Positions 9,836-21,440 of a DNA stretch of 64,000 nucleotides are shown piece by piece; position 1 is the stretch's first letter, and each line of letters opens with the position of its first letter. This stretch comes from Epiperipatus broadwayi (Eukaryota; Onychophora; Udeonychophora; Euonychophora; Peripatidae), in the NCBI GenBank assembly GCA_028023455.1, contig JAQFVV010013331.1, forward strand, positions 91,470 through 155,469. Reading direction: 5' to 3'. The position numbers and the translations under genes were made by a program. The notes below the pieces were generated by a model. It was given only the letters and a program-made list of their open reading frames with translations, did not search any database and was not told the DNA's origin.

Positions 9836-10970
9836 ATTACAGGATTGTCATACTCAACTGATATGTAAAAAAAGAAAAAGATGAATGCTGATAAGTAAAA
9901 AAAGTAAATGTAGATATAATGAATTTAGGTTAAGAACTATGATGAGAGTATTCCCTAATGGGTTTCAGAGCAGATATTAGGATACTTTATGGTCACTTTC
10001 TTTAAAGAGTTAGTCCACACCAAATGATGGGTGCTCTAATCTTCTGTTAGTCCTCAAAGGAAATCCAATAAGACTCAATAGGAGCAGAATAGTGGCTAAC
10101 AAGAAAAAAGTGCTATCTGAAACAAACAGATTTATATTAGTGTGCTCAAAACATAGCCATCAATAGTTTTTACCTATGTTTGAACCCCACCTTGAAAAAT
10201 GTTTTGTAGGATTAGCAGATAAGAATAGAAAGCAATTTGTGTAGTTGAGTTTACAAAATAGTAGAACTAGATTTCACTACCCTTATATGTATGTATAAAA
10301 AAATTTATGTATGTATAAAAAACATTTTTTTTGAGAATAAGAAAAATGTGTGTCCTATATAAAGTCCTCATTAAAAGGAAAACTAAAACATAGAGGAAGG
10401 AAAGGCACAGAAGGATAGTAGTAAATGAATGAGTAGAGAGGGTTACAGTAAATTAAGTCTCATTATCTTTCAAAATTAGACAAAGAATAAATATGCCAGA
10501 ATTAACCCATTGATATGCTCACTGAGAGTTAAAATTTGACCACAAAGTAAAATTTTACCTCTGTAAGGAAGGGGAATTGTGAGGGTAGCTTGAAATCACA
10601 CTCACACTGACCTTAGCCATCAGAAAGTTGAACTAAACTTTAACCATGATTTATATCTGATAGGATTTTAAAAATGTTGCTAATATATTGTTTACAAAGT
10701 TTGAAAAAATAAATGTGAATAGCTATAAAAACATTATACACACACATATATATGAAGAAAATTGAATATTAACTCTTAAATTATTTAAAATAAATACTAA
10801 AAAAATTTGTACACACATATATGTGTGGTGTCAATTATTTTGTGTTATATGTTTTTATGTCATTGACAAACACCAAACAATGACTTAAATGATGACAAAC
10901 TAATCATGGCAATGAACGAGGCTCAAGGCTGCACTAAACTACTCAGATAAGAATGAAGTAATAAAGCATA
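9836..10970. other. Unassigned; 3' flank of the old gypsy element
   Basis: No coding sequence recognised. A purine run followed by TG (AAGGAAGGGGAAT then TGTGAGGG, about 10,566-10,586) could be the polypurine tract and 3' LTR start, but no matching 5' LTR was found. Confidence 0.35.
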
Positions 10971-11257
10971 ATTTAACCTCAGGAATTGATAATCGTGATA
11001 CACAAATAAAGACATCAATAGATGCAGAAAATAAGGTTGCTATGGAAAAGTCACCTTAGAAAAAAATAATAATAAGCATTTTTGTTCAACATGGAAACTG
11101 TCATTTGAAATTTAACCTCAGGAACTGATAATCGTGATACACAAATAAACACAGCAATAGATGCAGAGAGAATAAGATTGATATGGAAAAGTCACCTTAG
11201 AGAAAATAATAATAATAACAAGCATTTTTGTTTAACATGGAAACTTTCATTTGAAAT
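10971..11257 (+). repeat. 139-bp imperfect tandem duplication
   Basis: ATTTAACCTCAGGAATTGAT through TTGAAA at 10,971-11,109 is followed directly by a diverged second copy at 11,110-11,257. The two share ATAATCGTGATACACAAATA, GAAAAGTCACCTTAGA and CAAGCATTTTTGTT-like blocks. No coding potential. Confidence 0.9.
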
Positions 11258-11510
11258 CTTTTTTTTTATTTAATTTTGTAAAACAAATTTGTCACAGGAT
11301 TTTGAAAAACCAACTAGAGATTTTGCAGATGAACAAATTATGCAGATAAAGTTAAGCAGTTGGTGAATGCAAAAGAAATCATTTCAAACTTCTAACGAAA
11401 CCTGTGGAATATGCATATATACAGCTAATTCGCTAGAACAAGAAAATTTTATCACATTTAAAAAAAAAAAATTTCTTTTGACTTCAATCTGTATTTGAAT
11501 TTAAATTTAG

Positions 11511-11675
11511 TATATAAGAGGGCAGCACAATGAGCAATTTATTGTTGTCAGTAGTAGAGATCAATCCCATAATCATAGAAAGTATATAGCCATATCCGTA
11601 CAGTTATAGTTTTTGACATATACTTCATATAGCATGGAATGGTTAAAAGGAGAATGGGAGAAAACCAGAGTCCAA
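11511..11675 (+). promoter_or_regulatory. TATA-bearing repeat end, possible LTR promoter
   Basis: TATATAAGAGGGCAGC at 11,511 is a good TATA box. The 11,580-11,675 part that follows recurs at 1-95. This resembles the TATA/transcribed region of a retroelement LTR, but neither terminus was found. Confidence 0.4.
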
Positions 11676-11859
11676 CAAAGCATATATATTTTAAAGAAAA
11701 AAGTGATTGTATTATAATATATAATAAATTAGTTAAATGAATATTTAGTGATTAATCATTCGGGGATGTATTTAAAATATTTTTTCAAATCATTGCCATC
11801 CTAAGAAAGTCTATTTGTGATTTAATTATATAAATCAAGAAAGAAGTTTAATGTAAAAT

Positions 11860-12065
11860 ATAGGCAAAAACTCTCCATACATTAGTGCCACCAGTGCAAG
11901 CCAGAGTAAATAGTGGATGCAAGAAGATTTGTGCATAAAATCCCTATCTAATGCCTACTTATCCAATATCCCCAGACTAATTTTTAGCTTGTGGCTTTTA
12001 TCAGTGATGAACTTTGTATCTGGGTGCACTGCATAGGGAATGGTGATCATGTGATGTTTAGTGTT
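11860..12065 (-). repeat. Dispersed repeat A, copy 1 (hammerhead-like core)
   Basis: Shares AGTGCAAGCCAGAGTAA, CCAATATCCCCAGACTA and GGTGATCATGTG with 24,634-25,070. On the minus strand it contains CTGATAAAAGCC, a short loop, AGCTAAAA and ATTAGTCTGGGGATATTG, the same arrangement as in the other copies. This copy is shorter: the segment between GCACTGCA and GGAATGGTGATC found in the 24.6-kb copy is absent. Confidence 0.75.
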
Positions 12066-12930
12066 TAAGTTCAAAGTAATTTGAATATTGTTTAACAATG
12101 CTTTAATATATGTATTTGGGGGAGGGAGAATTATTCAATATTTCAAAGTAAAATGGGAGAAAGTTATTAATACTTATGTTAAAAGCAAACTGTAATAGGT
12201 TATTTATTTTTTGTTCATTATTTTTAAGATGCTGTGCATAGTTTATTTTGATCATTTAATTTTTATTTGAGAAATCAAATCTAAACAAAAAAATTAAGTT
12301 TGTGATAATGTGTGAATAAAACTTTGTTGTGGAATAAATTTACACTTCCTAATTAAAAGAATATTCTAGAAAACATTATTATCAGTATTTTGTTAAAATT
12401 CATAAGATTTAAAATGTTAAAGTATTTTAAAACATGAGTTGCTAAGGTCTATTTGCATTTTATAAATATTTTCCATATAAAGAATTTTGTTTTGTTTGCC
12501 ATTTTAATAAAAGTATGAATGTTGTTCATTTGTTCCAGAAGTAGTTCTTGTAATGTGAATATTCATGTGCTTGACATATAAGTGTTTGCTTTAAATTTTG
12601 GAAATGTATAAATATTTTAGTATATTATCATTATTGTTATTATTACTCAGTTGGTCAGAATTTATTATGCCTCTATTCACATTTGAAAATATATTTCAAT
12701 AGAAATGAATAGCATCTTTTAACAAATATTGTTAGTATAATATTCATTATGCTTTATTATTAATAGTTTTGATAATGGAATTCAAACTTAATCTTAATTT
12801 GTTAATATTTGAGAGATCAAATATTTTATTTTAATGTTTTTGAAATTAAATGTTATTCAATGGGTTTTTTTTTCACTTAATAGTTGACCTATAATTTTTT
12901 TTATAATTAATCTTAAATCATTGTGTTTTC
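12066..12930. other. AT-rich stretch, nothing recognised
   Basis: No coding blocks, repeats or RNA-like structures were seen beyond simple AT-rich sequence. Confidence 0.5.
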
Positions 12931-12934
12931 TTAA

Positions 12935-13224
12935 AGGTTTGTGGTGATGGTATTTTAGTTGTATTTATATATTGGACTATTCCCATCATCTAATATTAAG
13001 TATTGAATGTCTTTTAAAAAAATAACTTTATTTAAATATTCCAATTACAATCAACTGTTAAATAATAGCCCACAGGTTAGTATATTTTGAGAAATATTAT
13101 TCTCCTCTCTTCGTTAGATGTTGCTGATCTGGTCAGTGACAGTACTATCTTGGGAATTGAACCTAGATCCTTAGATTCTTGAATATTGAATTTTTGAGAT
13201 AATGCTCTAACCAACTTAGCAACG
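12935..13224 (-). mobile_element. tRNA-derived SINE, left arm of palindrome
   Basis: On the minus strand the head reads GCGTTGCTAAGTTGGTTAG (A box) and, about 45 bases on, CTAGGTTCAATTCCCA (B box), a pol III promoter of tRNA type. A body of ~200 bp follows with CTGACCAGATCAGCAACATC, ACTAACCTGTGGGCTATTA and GGAATATTTAAATAAAG. It ends near 12,938 with CACCACAAACC. The cloverleaf is poor, so it is a SINE head, not a tRNA gene. A decayed relative lies at 21,222-21,440. Confidence 0.75.
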
Positions 13225-13490
13225 CATTACCTTAAAATTTAATATTCAAGAATCTAAGGGTCCAAGTTTGATTCCCAAGTTAGGATTGTCACTGGTCAGG
13301 CCAGCAACACCTAATGAAGAAAGAAGAATAATACCTTTCAACCCATTGTGCATATACTAACCTGTGTGTTATTACTAGCAGTTAAACATAGTTGGAATAT
13401 TTAAACAAAATTAAATTTTTCTAAAAGCATTCAATACTTATTATTAGATAATGGAAATAGTCCAATATATACATACAATTTTAAATCATA
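13225..13490 (+). mobile_element. tRNA-derived SINE, right arm of palindrome
   Basis: Plus-strand copy of the same SINE body: ATTCAAGAATCTAAGGGTCC, AAGTTTGATTCCCAAG (B box), CACTGGTCAGGCCAGCAACA, CTAACCTGTGTGTTATTA, ending in the AATAGTCCAATATATACAT region. It begins inside the tRNA-like head and shares the A-box part with the left arm. The two arms form an inverted repeat of about 250 bp each with a very short spacer. Confidence 0.75.
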
Positions 13491-15773
13491 TATTTATTTG
13501 GTCTTATTTATAATAAAATTTATATCTGTCATTTTACTCTGATTATGTCTTATTATGTACTTGTTAATTTATTTTTTATATATCATTATTTCATGAGCCT
13601 AATTTGACTAGCCATTGTAATAATGATAAATTTTTTGAATAGCATGATTATTGGATAGGATTGTGTTCAGTTCTAGTACCTTCTTATTTGAATGCTTTGA
13701 TGAATGATAATCACATTATATTATGTTATTAGATAGTTAATATAAATAAATTATTAGATTCTTATGAAGCACATGTTTTGATACAATATGTTATTTAAAG
13801 GTTTTTGAAAGGATCCTTTTTAAAGTAAATAATTATTTTAAATGTTTTAAACTTTATTTTATTATTTATAAAAAGTTTATTGATTATTTTTGTGAACCAA
13901 GCTTAATATAATGCTGATAGTTTTCATATAGAAAGATTAGTGACAATAAATAATAAAATTCTCTTTGAATCTCAACCCTTATGGTCACACTTTTCTTTAA
14001 ATGTTTGGTGAATTTATAAATCTCTCTTCTATTCTTTCACAAGATATAAATATATGTATATACAATATCAATAAGTATGGCAGTTATATTTGTCTGATTT
14101 TTGAAAAATCATTCATTTTTTTCTTCAAAATTATTACTATAGGCTAAATTTCAGTTTGACAAATATATTTGTAAATAATTTAATAAAGTCTTTCTGTACC
14201 TAGTTTGTTAAAATGTATACATTCAGATTTTTTAAAATAATACTTCTTACTACTTTATCTAGTTTTTTTTTTAGTATAATGAGGGAACTAATGTCAAGGA
14301 AAATAATTTACATGACAATAACTTGGCTGAATGATCCTATCAAGTAGATTCCTGATTTGAAGTAGAAATCAATTAATAGTAATTTCTCAGTTATTTACCT
14401 TTTTTAAAAGAATAATTTCACTTTTTTTAATCACTTGTTGATACTGGATGCAGATCAATAAAGACAACTAAAATATAAAGAGTTTGGGTTGAGAACAGTT
14501 TTTTAATTATATATTTTATTTATACATCATGCTGAATCTGTTGGATATTTTCATTATTATTAGGCTATTTTTGATTTATGGAGAATAGATTGGTTATAGT
14601 GAATTGTATTTCTATCTTAGGCAAATGTTTATAAAACTATTTACTTTTTTGTAAGCTACTTATTACTCAGTTATGATCTGTAGACAAATTGAGCAATCAA
14701 CAAATAAATGCTTTATTTTTACTTTTTTATAAATTCATTTCTTTGAACAACTAGATAAGTTTTTAATTGTCATGTTATTCTTAAAAACAAAATTATTCCA
14801 CACTTTTTTAAAAACGCAGAATGTTTAAAATTATTAAATAATTGGAAATGGAAATTAATGAGATCCATATGTTGTTCTTTCATATAAATTATAATAACAA
14901 AATCATATATAACATATATAAATATTTAAAATAATTATACATAAGAAATCTCATCTATTTTAATGTTAACCAATTATTGCATATATAACATCATCTGGTG
15001 TTTCATACTGGAAGTAAAATAACAATAATAAAATAAAACATCAGCAAAATAGAATAAAACCTCCATAGAGAGATATAATTTAACTTCAAAGAATTGACTA
15101 TGTAACATAACAACATACAAAATAAATAATACATACTTTATACAACTTTATGTTATACAATGTTCCATTCATTTTTAATTGACCAGTTGTTATTTAAATT
15201 TATTGAAGTTTTGTAAATATTTATACATTTATTTAAATTATATTTAATGCAATATGTAAGAGCCAAAGAACATAATAATACAATTAATAGATGAGATAAT
15301 AAATCTACTTTACACATTAATTACTTAAAATATGGACATAAAATAGATGCTACAAAAATATTAAATCTTTAAATTACATTAAAGATCCAAAAAGAAGACT
15401 AATATGTAAAACATATTACATTGAACATAACTTACATAATTGTATGAATATTTATAAAACGTCAATAAATTTAGTTATTAACTGGCAATTAAAAATGAAT
15501 GGAAAATTATATAAGATAATTTATATATAAAGTTGTATAATATATTATACCAACATTGTGTTGGCACATAATAATTTTGTTAAAAAAAATTATTAAAATA
15601 AAAATCTTTCATAAAAGAAAATGTTAAAATAAATAGTTAAAAGTTTAAGAGTTCTTGAAATAAAAGGTACAATTAATTAATTGTTAGGGGGGAGGGGGAG
15701 TTTGCTGTAGAAACAAACTAAAAGTTTCATAAAAGAAGATAAAGAGTTTTTTTTTTATTATTATTAGTTAAAA
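13491..15773. other. AT-rich stretch, nothing recognised
   Basis: No gene, repeat family or RNA structure was identified by eye. A G-rich run (GGGGGGAGGGGGAG) lies at about 15,687-15,700. Confidence 0.5.
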
Positions 15774-17167
15774 TGTAACGTAAAATTTAAAAATATAAAT
15801 CTCTTTTCATTCGAGTTAAAGAAAGGAAAAAAAGTTCATCTTAAAACTAAATAGTGAATGGATCTCAAATTATATATGTGCATGCGACTGTAAATGTAAT
15901 AAATGTATGCGTATTAAATATTAAGAATAAATGAAAGTTAAAAAAATTAAAAAACACTCAGCGATGGCTATTAATTAAAAATATAAAACAACAAGTTCAG
16001 CAATTGGCTACTAATCACAAATGTAAAAAACAACAGGATTAAAAAGCTTATCTCCAAAGGATTAGCTACTAATAAAAAGAACTTTGACAACAGATATTGC
16101 TGGAGGATATCAAAATGAAAACATACCTTATGTATAAATAGCCAATTTTTTATCGGACAGTTAGTCACATTTGAGTTGAGTTCGAGTTAAGTTTGAGTTG
16201 TGTTTGAGATAACAGTTCAGTGCAATCTGTCAGTGAGTTATATCAGTCAGCTTATTATATATCCAGAATCAAGAATGCAGTGTTAAAACCTTGGAAAACA
16301 TGTGACTTTCTCCAGCCTGAAGTCCGATAAAAACAGCCAATCTACCCGATAAAAGTGATGCCTGCGTAACAACCTGAAGCCGCTCAATATCTAATTGTCT
16401 TAAAGAAAATGCCTCGGAATAATCAGCATCAAATCTCCACAAGAAAACTTCAAATCTAACCGGTTAGAAATACTTCATTAGAAAGCAGCAAACAGCAAGA
16501 AGTATCCACGTTCAAAATCCTAGGTAATAACATTTTCTTATACTCATTTCTAAAGTAGACATCACATTCGTAAAACCTCAAGAGTCAAGTTTAAGAACTC
16601 TATTGCATACATAGATGAACTATTAATATGTGTGTTTAAAATGTGTGTGTTCATGCGTTAGTATATTGATGTCATAGTATTTTAAATTTCAAATATTATT
16701 TAATGCTTTCCCATAAGATATTATAGTGTGTGAATTATATATGTGCGTGTGTTATATTAGTAAATAAGATTTATAAAGTATTTAAATTTAGTTTAATAAA
16801 TGTTAATTAAAATAAAATGTCTTTAAACTTAAAGCTTTATTTGTCAGTCAATTCTTTTCACCACTAATTGAAACTATATTTTGTTATTGAATTAAAAATA
16901 GACTGAGCTAGTTAAGGGATTTTTCGAGTGCTGGATTATGGATGTACTGTCCGAACATGTTAGTCTTAGACTAGCTGGCACCCGGGGTTTACTCTGAAAC
17001 AAATAAAGTGTTTGGATAGTAGGGTTTGAATCTAGAAGCCGAGGTGGGCCACGATCTAGAAATGTGATTGTGTTATGTGTTGTATAGCTCGATCTGATCG
17101 TGGATATTACTGACAGCTCTGCTATCAATAATATTTTCCACTTTGCTCGAACGTGCCGGTTCGTTCA
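15774..17167 (+). mobile_element. Candidate solo LTR related to the young gypsy LTR
   Basis: TGTAACG at 15,774 matches the first bases of the young LTR. A TATAAATA box is at 16,133-16,140 and the leader ends in AAATCCTAGGTAATAA at 16,515-16,530, matching the young LTR's TATAAATA and AAATCCTAGGTAAAT in the same order and at similar spacing (about 390 versus 430 bp). An ACAAATAAAG polyadenylation-like signal is near 17,000, followed by a GATCGTGGATATTACTG block resembling GATCGTGAATAACTG of the young LTR. The end near 17,167 is uncertain and no target duplication was found. The region is richer in CpG than its surroundings. Confidence 0.5.
16133..16140 (+). promoter_or_regulatory. TATA box of the candidate solo LTR
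   Basis: TATAAATA, with CGGACAGTTAGTC about 20 bp downstream as a possible start region. Confidence 0.5.
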
Positions 17168-17604
17168 TGTAATATTTATAATTAAATAACATTATAAATG
17201 TATTATCAATAAAATGAAAACCAGCTAAACTATTTGCAGATGAAGTGTGATTACAACAGATCGAACCCGATACAATATGTATTATTTATTTTTTATGTTA
17301 CATAGTCAATTCTTTGAAGTTATATTGGATCTCTATATAAAAGTTTTATTCTATTTTACTGATATTTTATTTTGTTATTGTTATTTTATTTTCATTATGA
17401 AATACTTGATGATGTTATATATGTATCAATTGCTTAACATTAAAATAGATGATTAATATTTGAAAAAGGCATGGAACTGTGTGCTGAAAAAGGTTCTTTA
17501 TATATAATTATTTTTAATATTTTTATATAGCTGTTGCATATAATTTTTTTATTATAAAATTATTAAAGAAAATATATTTTTAAGTATTCTAATTATATAT
17601 ATAT
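17168..17604. other. AT-rich stretch, nothing recognised
   Basis: Contains an AT microsatellite at about 17,590-17,611, and an open frame at 17,247-17,456 of hydrophobic low-complexity composition that I do not consider a gene. Confidence 0.5.
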
Positions 17605-17816
17605 ATATATATTGCTTATAATAACTTCTTTCATATACACTTTAATGCAAGAAATTTTTTTTAATAAAGCTTCTTTATTTTCCTGAGAGTTTTGACTGTC
17701 CAGCATGCTTCATCAGAGCTGGACAATCAAAACTGTCAGGAAAATAAAAAAGTTTTATTTAAAAAAATGTTTGCATTAAAGTGTATATGATAGAAGTTAT
17801 TATAAGCAATATATAT
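17605..17816. mobile_element. Foldback / palindromic MITE-like hairpin
   Basis: Left arm 17,605-17,704 and right arm 17,718-17,816 are near-perfect inverted repeats (TATTGCTTATAATAACTTC and its complement; CTTTAATGCA; TTTCCTGA; CTGTCCAGC / GCTGGACA) around a 13-base loop ATGCTTCATCAGA. The whole could fold into a ~100-bp hairpin. No flanking target duplication was resolved in the surrounding (TA)n sequence. It may be a foldback element or two inverted copies of a repeat terminus. Confidence 0.8.
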
Positions 17817-18525
17817 GAATATATGAAGAAATGCAGAGAAATTAAATTAGAAGAATAAGAGTATATATTTCTAATATTCTGATTTTATTAAGATTCTTCG
17901 ATTATTGATTTTATTTAAAACATGGCAAATTTTTAGCTAAAAATAAATAATTTTGATTTAATTTTTTCTTTACACGTTTTTTTTAAAGAAATATGTCTAC
18001 ATATGTATGAAATATCTATATTTTGTATCTAAATATATATTTAAATTATTTTACAACATCAATAGAATATCAATAATGTTTTGTCAATTTTGAGATTGCT
18101 TGATAACAGATTGTTGACAATTTATTGGTTTACTTAAGCTTTGGCTATTGTAAAGTGATTTAGATATAAAAAGAAATTATTTATTAGTATTTTATGGATT
18201 AATATATGTGAAGTAAAAATTGTTTTTTGTATGAGAAAACTTGTTTTATTGTATGGAAAAAATGCTAATACTGATTTTAAGTTGTTGTTTTTTTTGTCTA
18301 ATCAAGCTTTGTGTTTGGTTAATGGTTTAGTTACATTATAATAAGACTACTCTAATGCTCAACTTCATATTTTATATTACATTGTATTACATTATAATAT
18401 GAAATAAAAATTGTTTTATTTGAATTGATGATTAATTATGGAAAAATTGGTGATGCTAATTTCAAGTTGTGTATGGGATGTATGTGTTTGTGATAGAATT
18501 TTAGTCAATTAAAGTTTTTTTTTAG
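17817..18525. other. AT-rich stretch; possible intron
   Basis: No coding sequence. Two loosely similar segments (about 18,225-18,300 and 18,405-18,470, both with ATGGAAAAA..TG and TTTTAAGTTG-type blocks) suggest an old local duplication. The stretch ends in a pyrimidine tract and AG at 18,525. Confidence 0.4.
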
Positions 18526-18681
18526 ATGATGATTTTGAAAATATTATAAATGAAGATTCAAAGGAAGATATATTCAAAAATGATAGTGAAAAGGCCATAG
18601 AAACTTCTGTGATTGAAAGTAGCATAAAACATCATAAAGAAACCATAGAAGAAAAATCAACATGTTTAACTAAATCAAAAA
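18526..18681 (+). CDS. Putative internal exon, acidic unrecognised protein
   Basis: An AG preceded by a T-rich tract (TTTTTTTTTAG, ending 18,525) opens a 156-base block with an uninterrupted frame from 18,528: DDFENIINEDSKEDIFKN, then SEKAIETSVIESSIKHH and EEKSTCLTKSK. The block ends at a GTAATT donor at 18,682. Composition is acidic and hydrophilic, with no membrane segment or catalytic motif. The phase left by the last base (A of an AGT codon) is completed by the exon at 18,761. No family recognised. It could be chance, but frame, both splice signals and phase agree. If real it is the C-terminal end of a host gene whose earlier exons lie upstream and were not identified. Confidence 0.35.
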
Positions 18682-18760
18682 GTAATTTGAAATATTATTA
18701 AATATATGTATATTTATTTTAAAAAGACAATATATAAATAAATCAAATGCATTTTTGTAG

Positions 18761-18834
18761 GTCACCAAGCTGGAAAAGATCATGATTTTATGGAAGTGAA
18801 TAATTCTAGTAGAGAAATGCAGCATAAAATGTAA
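18761..18834 (+). CDS. Putative terminal exon of the same gene
   Basis: The acceptor TTTTTGTAG ends at 18,760. In the phase set by the previous exon, translation continues HQAGKDHDFMEVNNSSREM, then QHKM and a TAA stop at 18,832-18,834; the other two frames hit stops quickly. The intron between the two blocks is 79 bp. No polyadenylation signal could be pinned in the AT-rich DNA that follows. Support is only by frame and splice-phase consistency. Confidence 0.3.
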
Positions 18835-20219
18835 TAATTACATTATTAATAGTTGATAATAATTATAATATTTTTTTAAAATCTCATTTGTATTTAGTTA
18901 TGAATATATACATATTTAAGTGTGTGTGATCTTGCTTTTTTTGTGTGTTATATTTATCACAATTATTTAAATGTGTTTTCTATTTGATTTGAATATTTGG
19001 AGCTATCATATACAGCAAAACTAATATCATGTGTCTTATTTGTTTCTATATATTTATACATGCATTTATAAAATTATGAGCTTATTCTCTAAATTTTTCA
19101 TAAAAGCTTATTTTATAAAAAAGACTGTAGTATGCATATATATGAAATTTTGACATAGCAAGTCTAAATGAACTCTGAAAGAAGTATATATTCATGAAAA
19201 AGTATTATTTTTAAAACCTATTCTTTAAAAGGAATCTTTAATTATAATTTCATCACAGTTTAATAATATTATGTTTATGGATCTAAAAGAAAGTTTACTT
19301 TTGCTAACAAAATAAAAAAAAAGAATGTCATTAGAATATCAACAGTCAAACTTAAATTATACTATTGCATGATTTTAAAAAAGATAAAAATTTAGGGAGA
19401 AGATAAAGAATTTGCCTTTTGGAAAATAGCTCATGCAATGACTAGTATTAGTTTAGTTACAAAATTGCATATTGTTATTGAATAAGAAAAACTATGATAA
19501 AAACAAATTCCTAACAACAGAAATCAAGTTTTTTTTTTTTAGTTCACAAGTTGACAATTTCATTTTGCTTGACTAAAATTTACAAATATTCTTAATCATT
19601 ATTTTTTAAAAAGTGCCAAAAACACATTAAGAAACTAAAAATATATATTATCAAATATAGAGAATTCTTAATTTGATGCCAAATTTAAATTGGTACAATC
19701 ATTGATAAATATTCTTCAAACTGAACACAAAAGTATGTATAATCTAACACTAGAAAATTTGCAACAATTTCAATTTATAAACTATACTAAATTTCACACA
19801 TTATCGATATCTCTGGTTAATGTTTTTAATTCCAAAAACTTTGTTATCTCTTCTAGATTAAATTCATAACAAAATAAATAACTTACTTAGCTGAAAAAAA
19901 TATTATAGTGCATTTTAAGCAAGTGAGTATGCAAAACAAAATTAGTGTAGGAAAAAAAAATCATCCTAATATCTAAAACAAATTTTATAACTAAGTTTAA
20001 AATTGCATCAAATATTAAAAAAACTATTGCCCAACAGTTTGTGATGATGGCATTTTGTTGGAAGAATTCTGTTGTATTGAAATTATGTTATTGTTATGAG
20101 TGTGTTAATACTATCAATATGAAAAATATATATTATTTGTAAGTTATTATTTTTAGTAAAGTTTTTCTTTGTAATAAGCAATACTTCATTACACGGTACA
20201 TTTAACAACATATAATTTT
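18835..20219. other. AT-rich stretch, nothing recognised
   Basis: No coding blocks seen. A short segment at about 20,027-20,065 (GTTTGTGATGATGGCATTTT) resembles the 3' end of the SINE at 12.94 kb and may be a tail fragment. Confidence 0.45.
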
Positions 20220-20229
20220 TTTAATATTT

Positions 20230-20450
20230 TTATGTTCTTGGGTAATTTCACAAAGTATTTGAATCCTTGACAAAGAATTGGGTCTTGTATGACAAAGGAC
20301 TAAAAATCTCACAAAGAAATCTTAATAAATTTAGACATTTTGAATTTCTACAAGTAAGATTAAGTGTTAATGGAACATCATTCTTATGTATTTTAGATAA
20401 GCTATATAGATGTCAAATTTTACTGAAATGTGTTTTTAATATGTTTTTTT
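20230..20450 (+). pseudogene. Non-LTR retrotransposon endonuclease fragment
   Basis: The frame 20,267-20,452 reads VLYDKGLKISQRNLNKF, then HFEFLQVRLSVNGTSFLCI. This resembles the F-E-x-L-x-V-x-L block that precedes IYRPP in LINE endonucleases; here the IYRPP position is replaced by LDKLYR. The region before it looks like the preceding GG..-type strand in a broken frame. It may belong with the RT remnant at 22.66 kb on the same strand, about 2.2 kb downstream, as parts of one decayed LINE. Assignment is by motif shape only. Confidence 0.4.
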
Positions 20451-21221
20451 AATTAGTGAAATATCTACAATACTTTCTGAATAATGTTTGTAGCTTTTTT
20501 TTTTTGGAGCTTAGGATTTTTAAATTCTTTTTGTGATGTAATGGGGGAACTTTTTTATTTTGTTTTCATAATCAGTAATGTCCATTACAACTGTAGCATT
20601 ATCTTTGTCAACAAGAAGAATGATTTGTTTAGTTTGAGAGATTTAATACCTTCCTTCTAAATATTAGTAGATCTTAATTTGGATTGTTGATGCTTCTCAT
20701 GTGTTCTTTTTATTCTCCAGCATAATTCTGCTGCTGCTTCTAGAGGCAACTTTTGAGTGATTTCCCCATTTTCTTTCATTATATATAATAATGGGATATT
20801 GCCTGGTGATTCTTTTTACAGAACATAAATTTCATTCATCTTTCATATGTTTGTAACTAAAAATTATGTTAACTGATGTAACTTTTAGATTATTTTTTCC
20901 ATATAATTTTGAGTGTTTTCTTAGTGATTAAAAAACTCTTGCGAAATCCTCATGATTATATTTTTTAATAAACATCGCATGTTAATACTTGAAAAACTTT
21001 AGGCCTTTATTCTTTCTTTTAACAAAAAGTTACTTACTCATTTTTTTAACTCTTTGGAGATGAACTGGGGGTTTTAGTTGCAAGCTTTTATGGCAATAAT
21101 TTCAAATTTAAATTTGAATAGGAAAGTTGATTATTTATATTTTGGTCTGTTTGTTATATAACTTTTCAAAATATCTAAAGTTTGATATAAGTTAAGGCTC
21201 ATTCCAAGTATTTAATGATTA
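20451..21221. other. AT-rich stretch, possible decayed LINE interior
   Basis: No clear coding blocks. It lies between the endonuclease and RT remnants on the same strand, so part may be their decayed interior. Confidence 0.35.
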
Positions 21222-21440
21222 TCTGAAGGTTTGTGATGGTAACATTTTACTTGTAGTTATATGGGGGATTATTTCTAATATCTAGTTGAAATTGTTAAAT
21301 ATTTTTAGAAAAATTCAAACTTTATTTAGAGTTTTATAAATACATTCAATTGTCAGTAATAATACAGAGTAATATAAAACTGAACATTTGAGTGGTATTA
21401 TTTTTCCTTTTTCTTTAGGTATTGTATGGGAATTAAATCA
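21222..21440 (-). mobile_element. Degenerate SINE, relative of the 12.9-kb SINE
   Basis: Aligned with 12,935-13,130 in the same order: GGTTTGTGATGGTAACATTT, a GGGGATTATTTCTAATATC block, TAAATAT, CTTTATTTAGA, CAATTGTCAGTAAT, GGTATTATTTTTCC and TTTAGGTATTG. The tRNA-like head is not preserved. Clearly older than the palindromic pair. Confidence 0.55.

Noticed and set aside
2723-11690. A matched LTR pair for the old gypsy element
   Set aside because: I looked for shared sequence between 2.7-3.9 kb and 9.8-11.7 kb and found none convincing, so LTR borders are not claimed.
13150-13228. A functional tRNA gene in the palindrome
   Set aside because: Box A and box B are good but spaced by sequence that does not form a cloverleaf, and a SINE body follows.
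17247-17456. 69-codon plus-strand frame as a membrane protein
   Set aside because: Low-complexity Tyr/Phe/Leu/Ile from T-rich DNA, no promoter or splice context.
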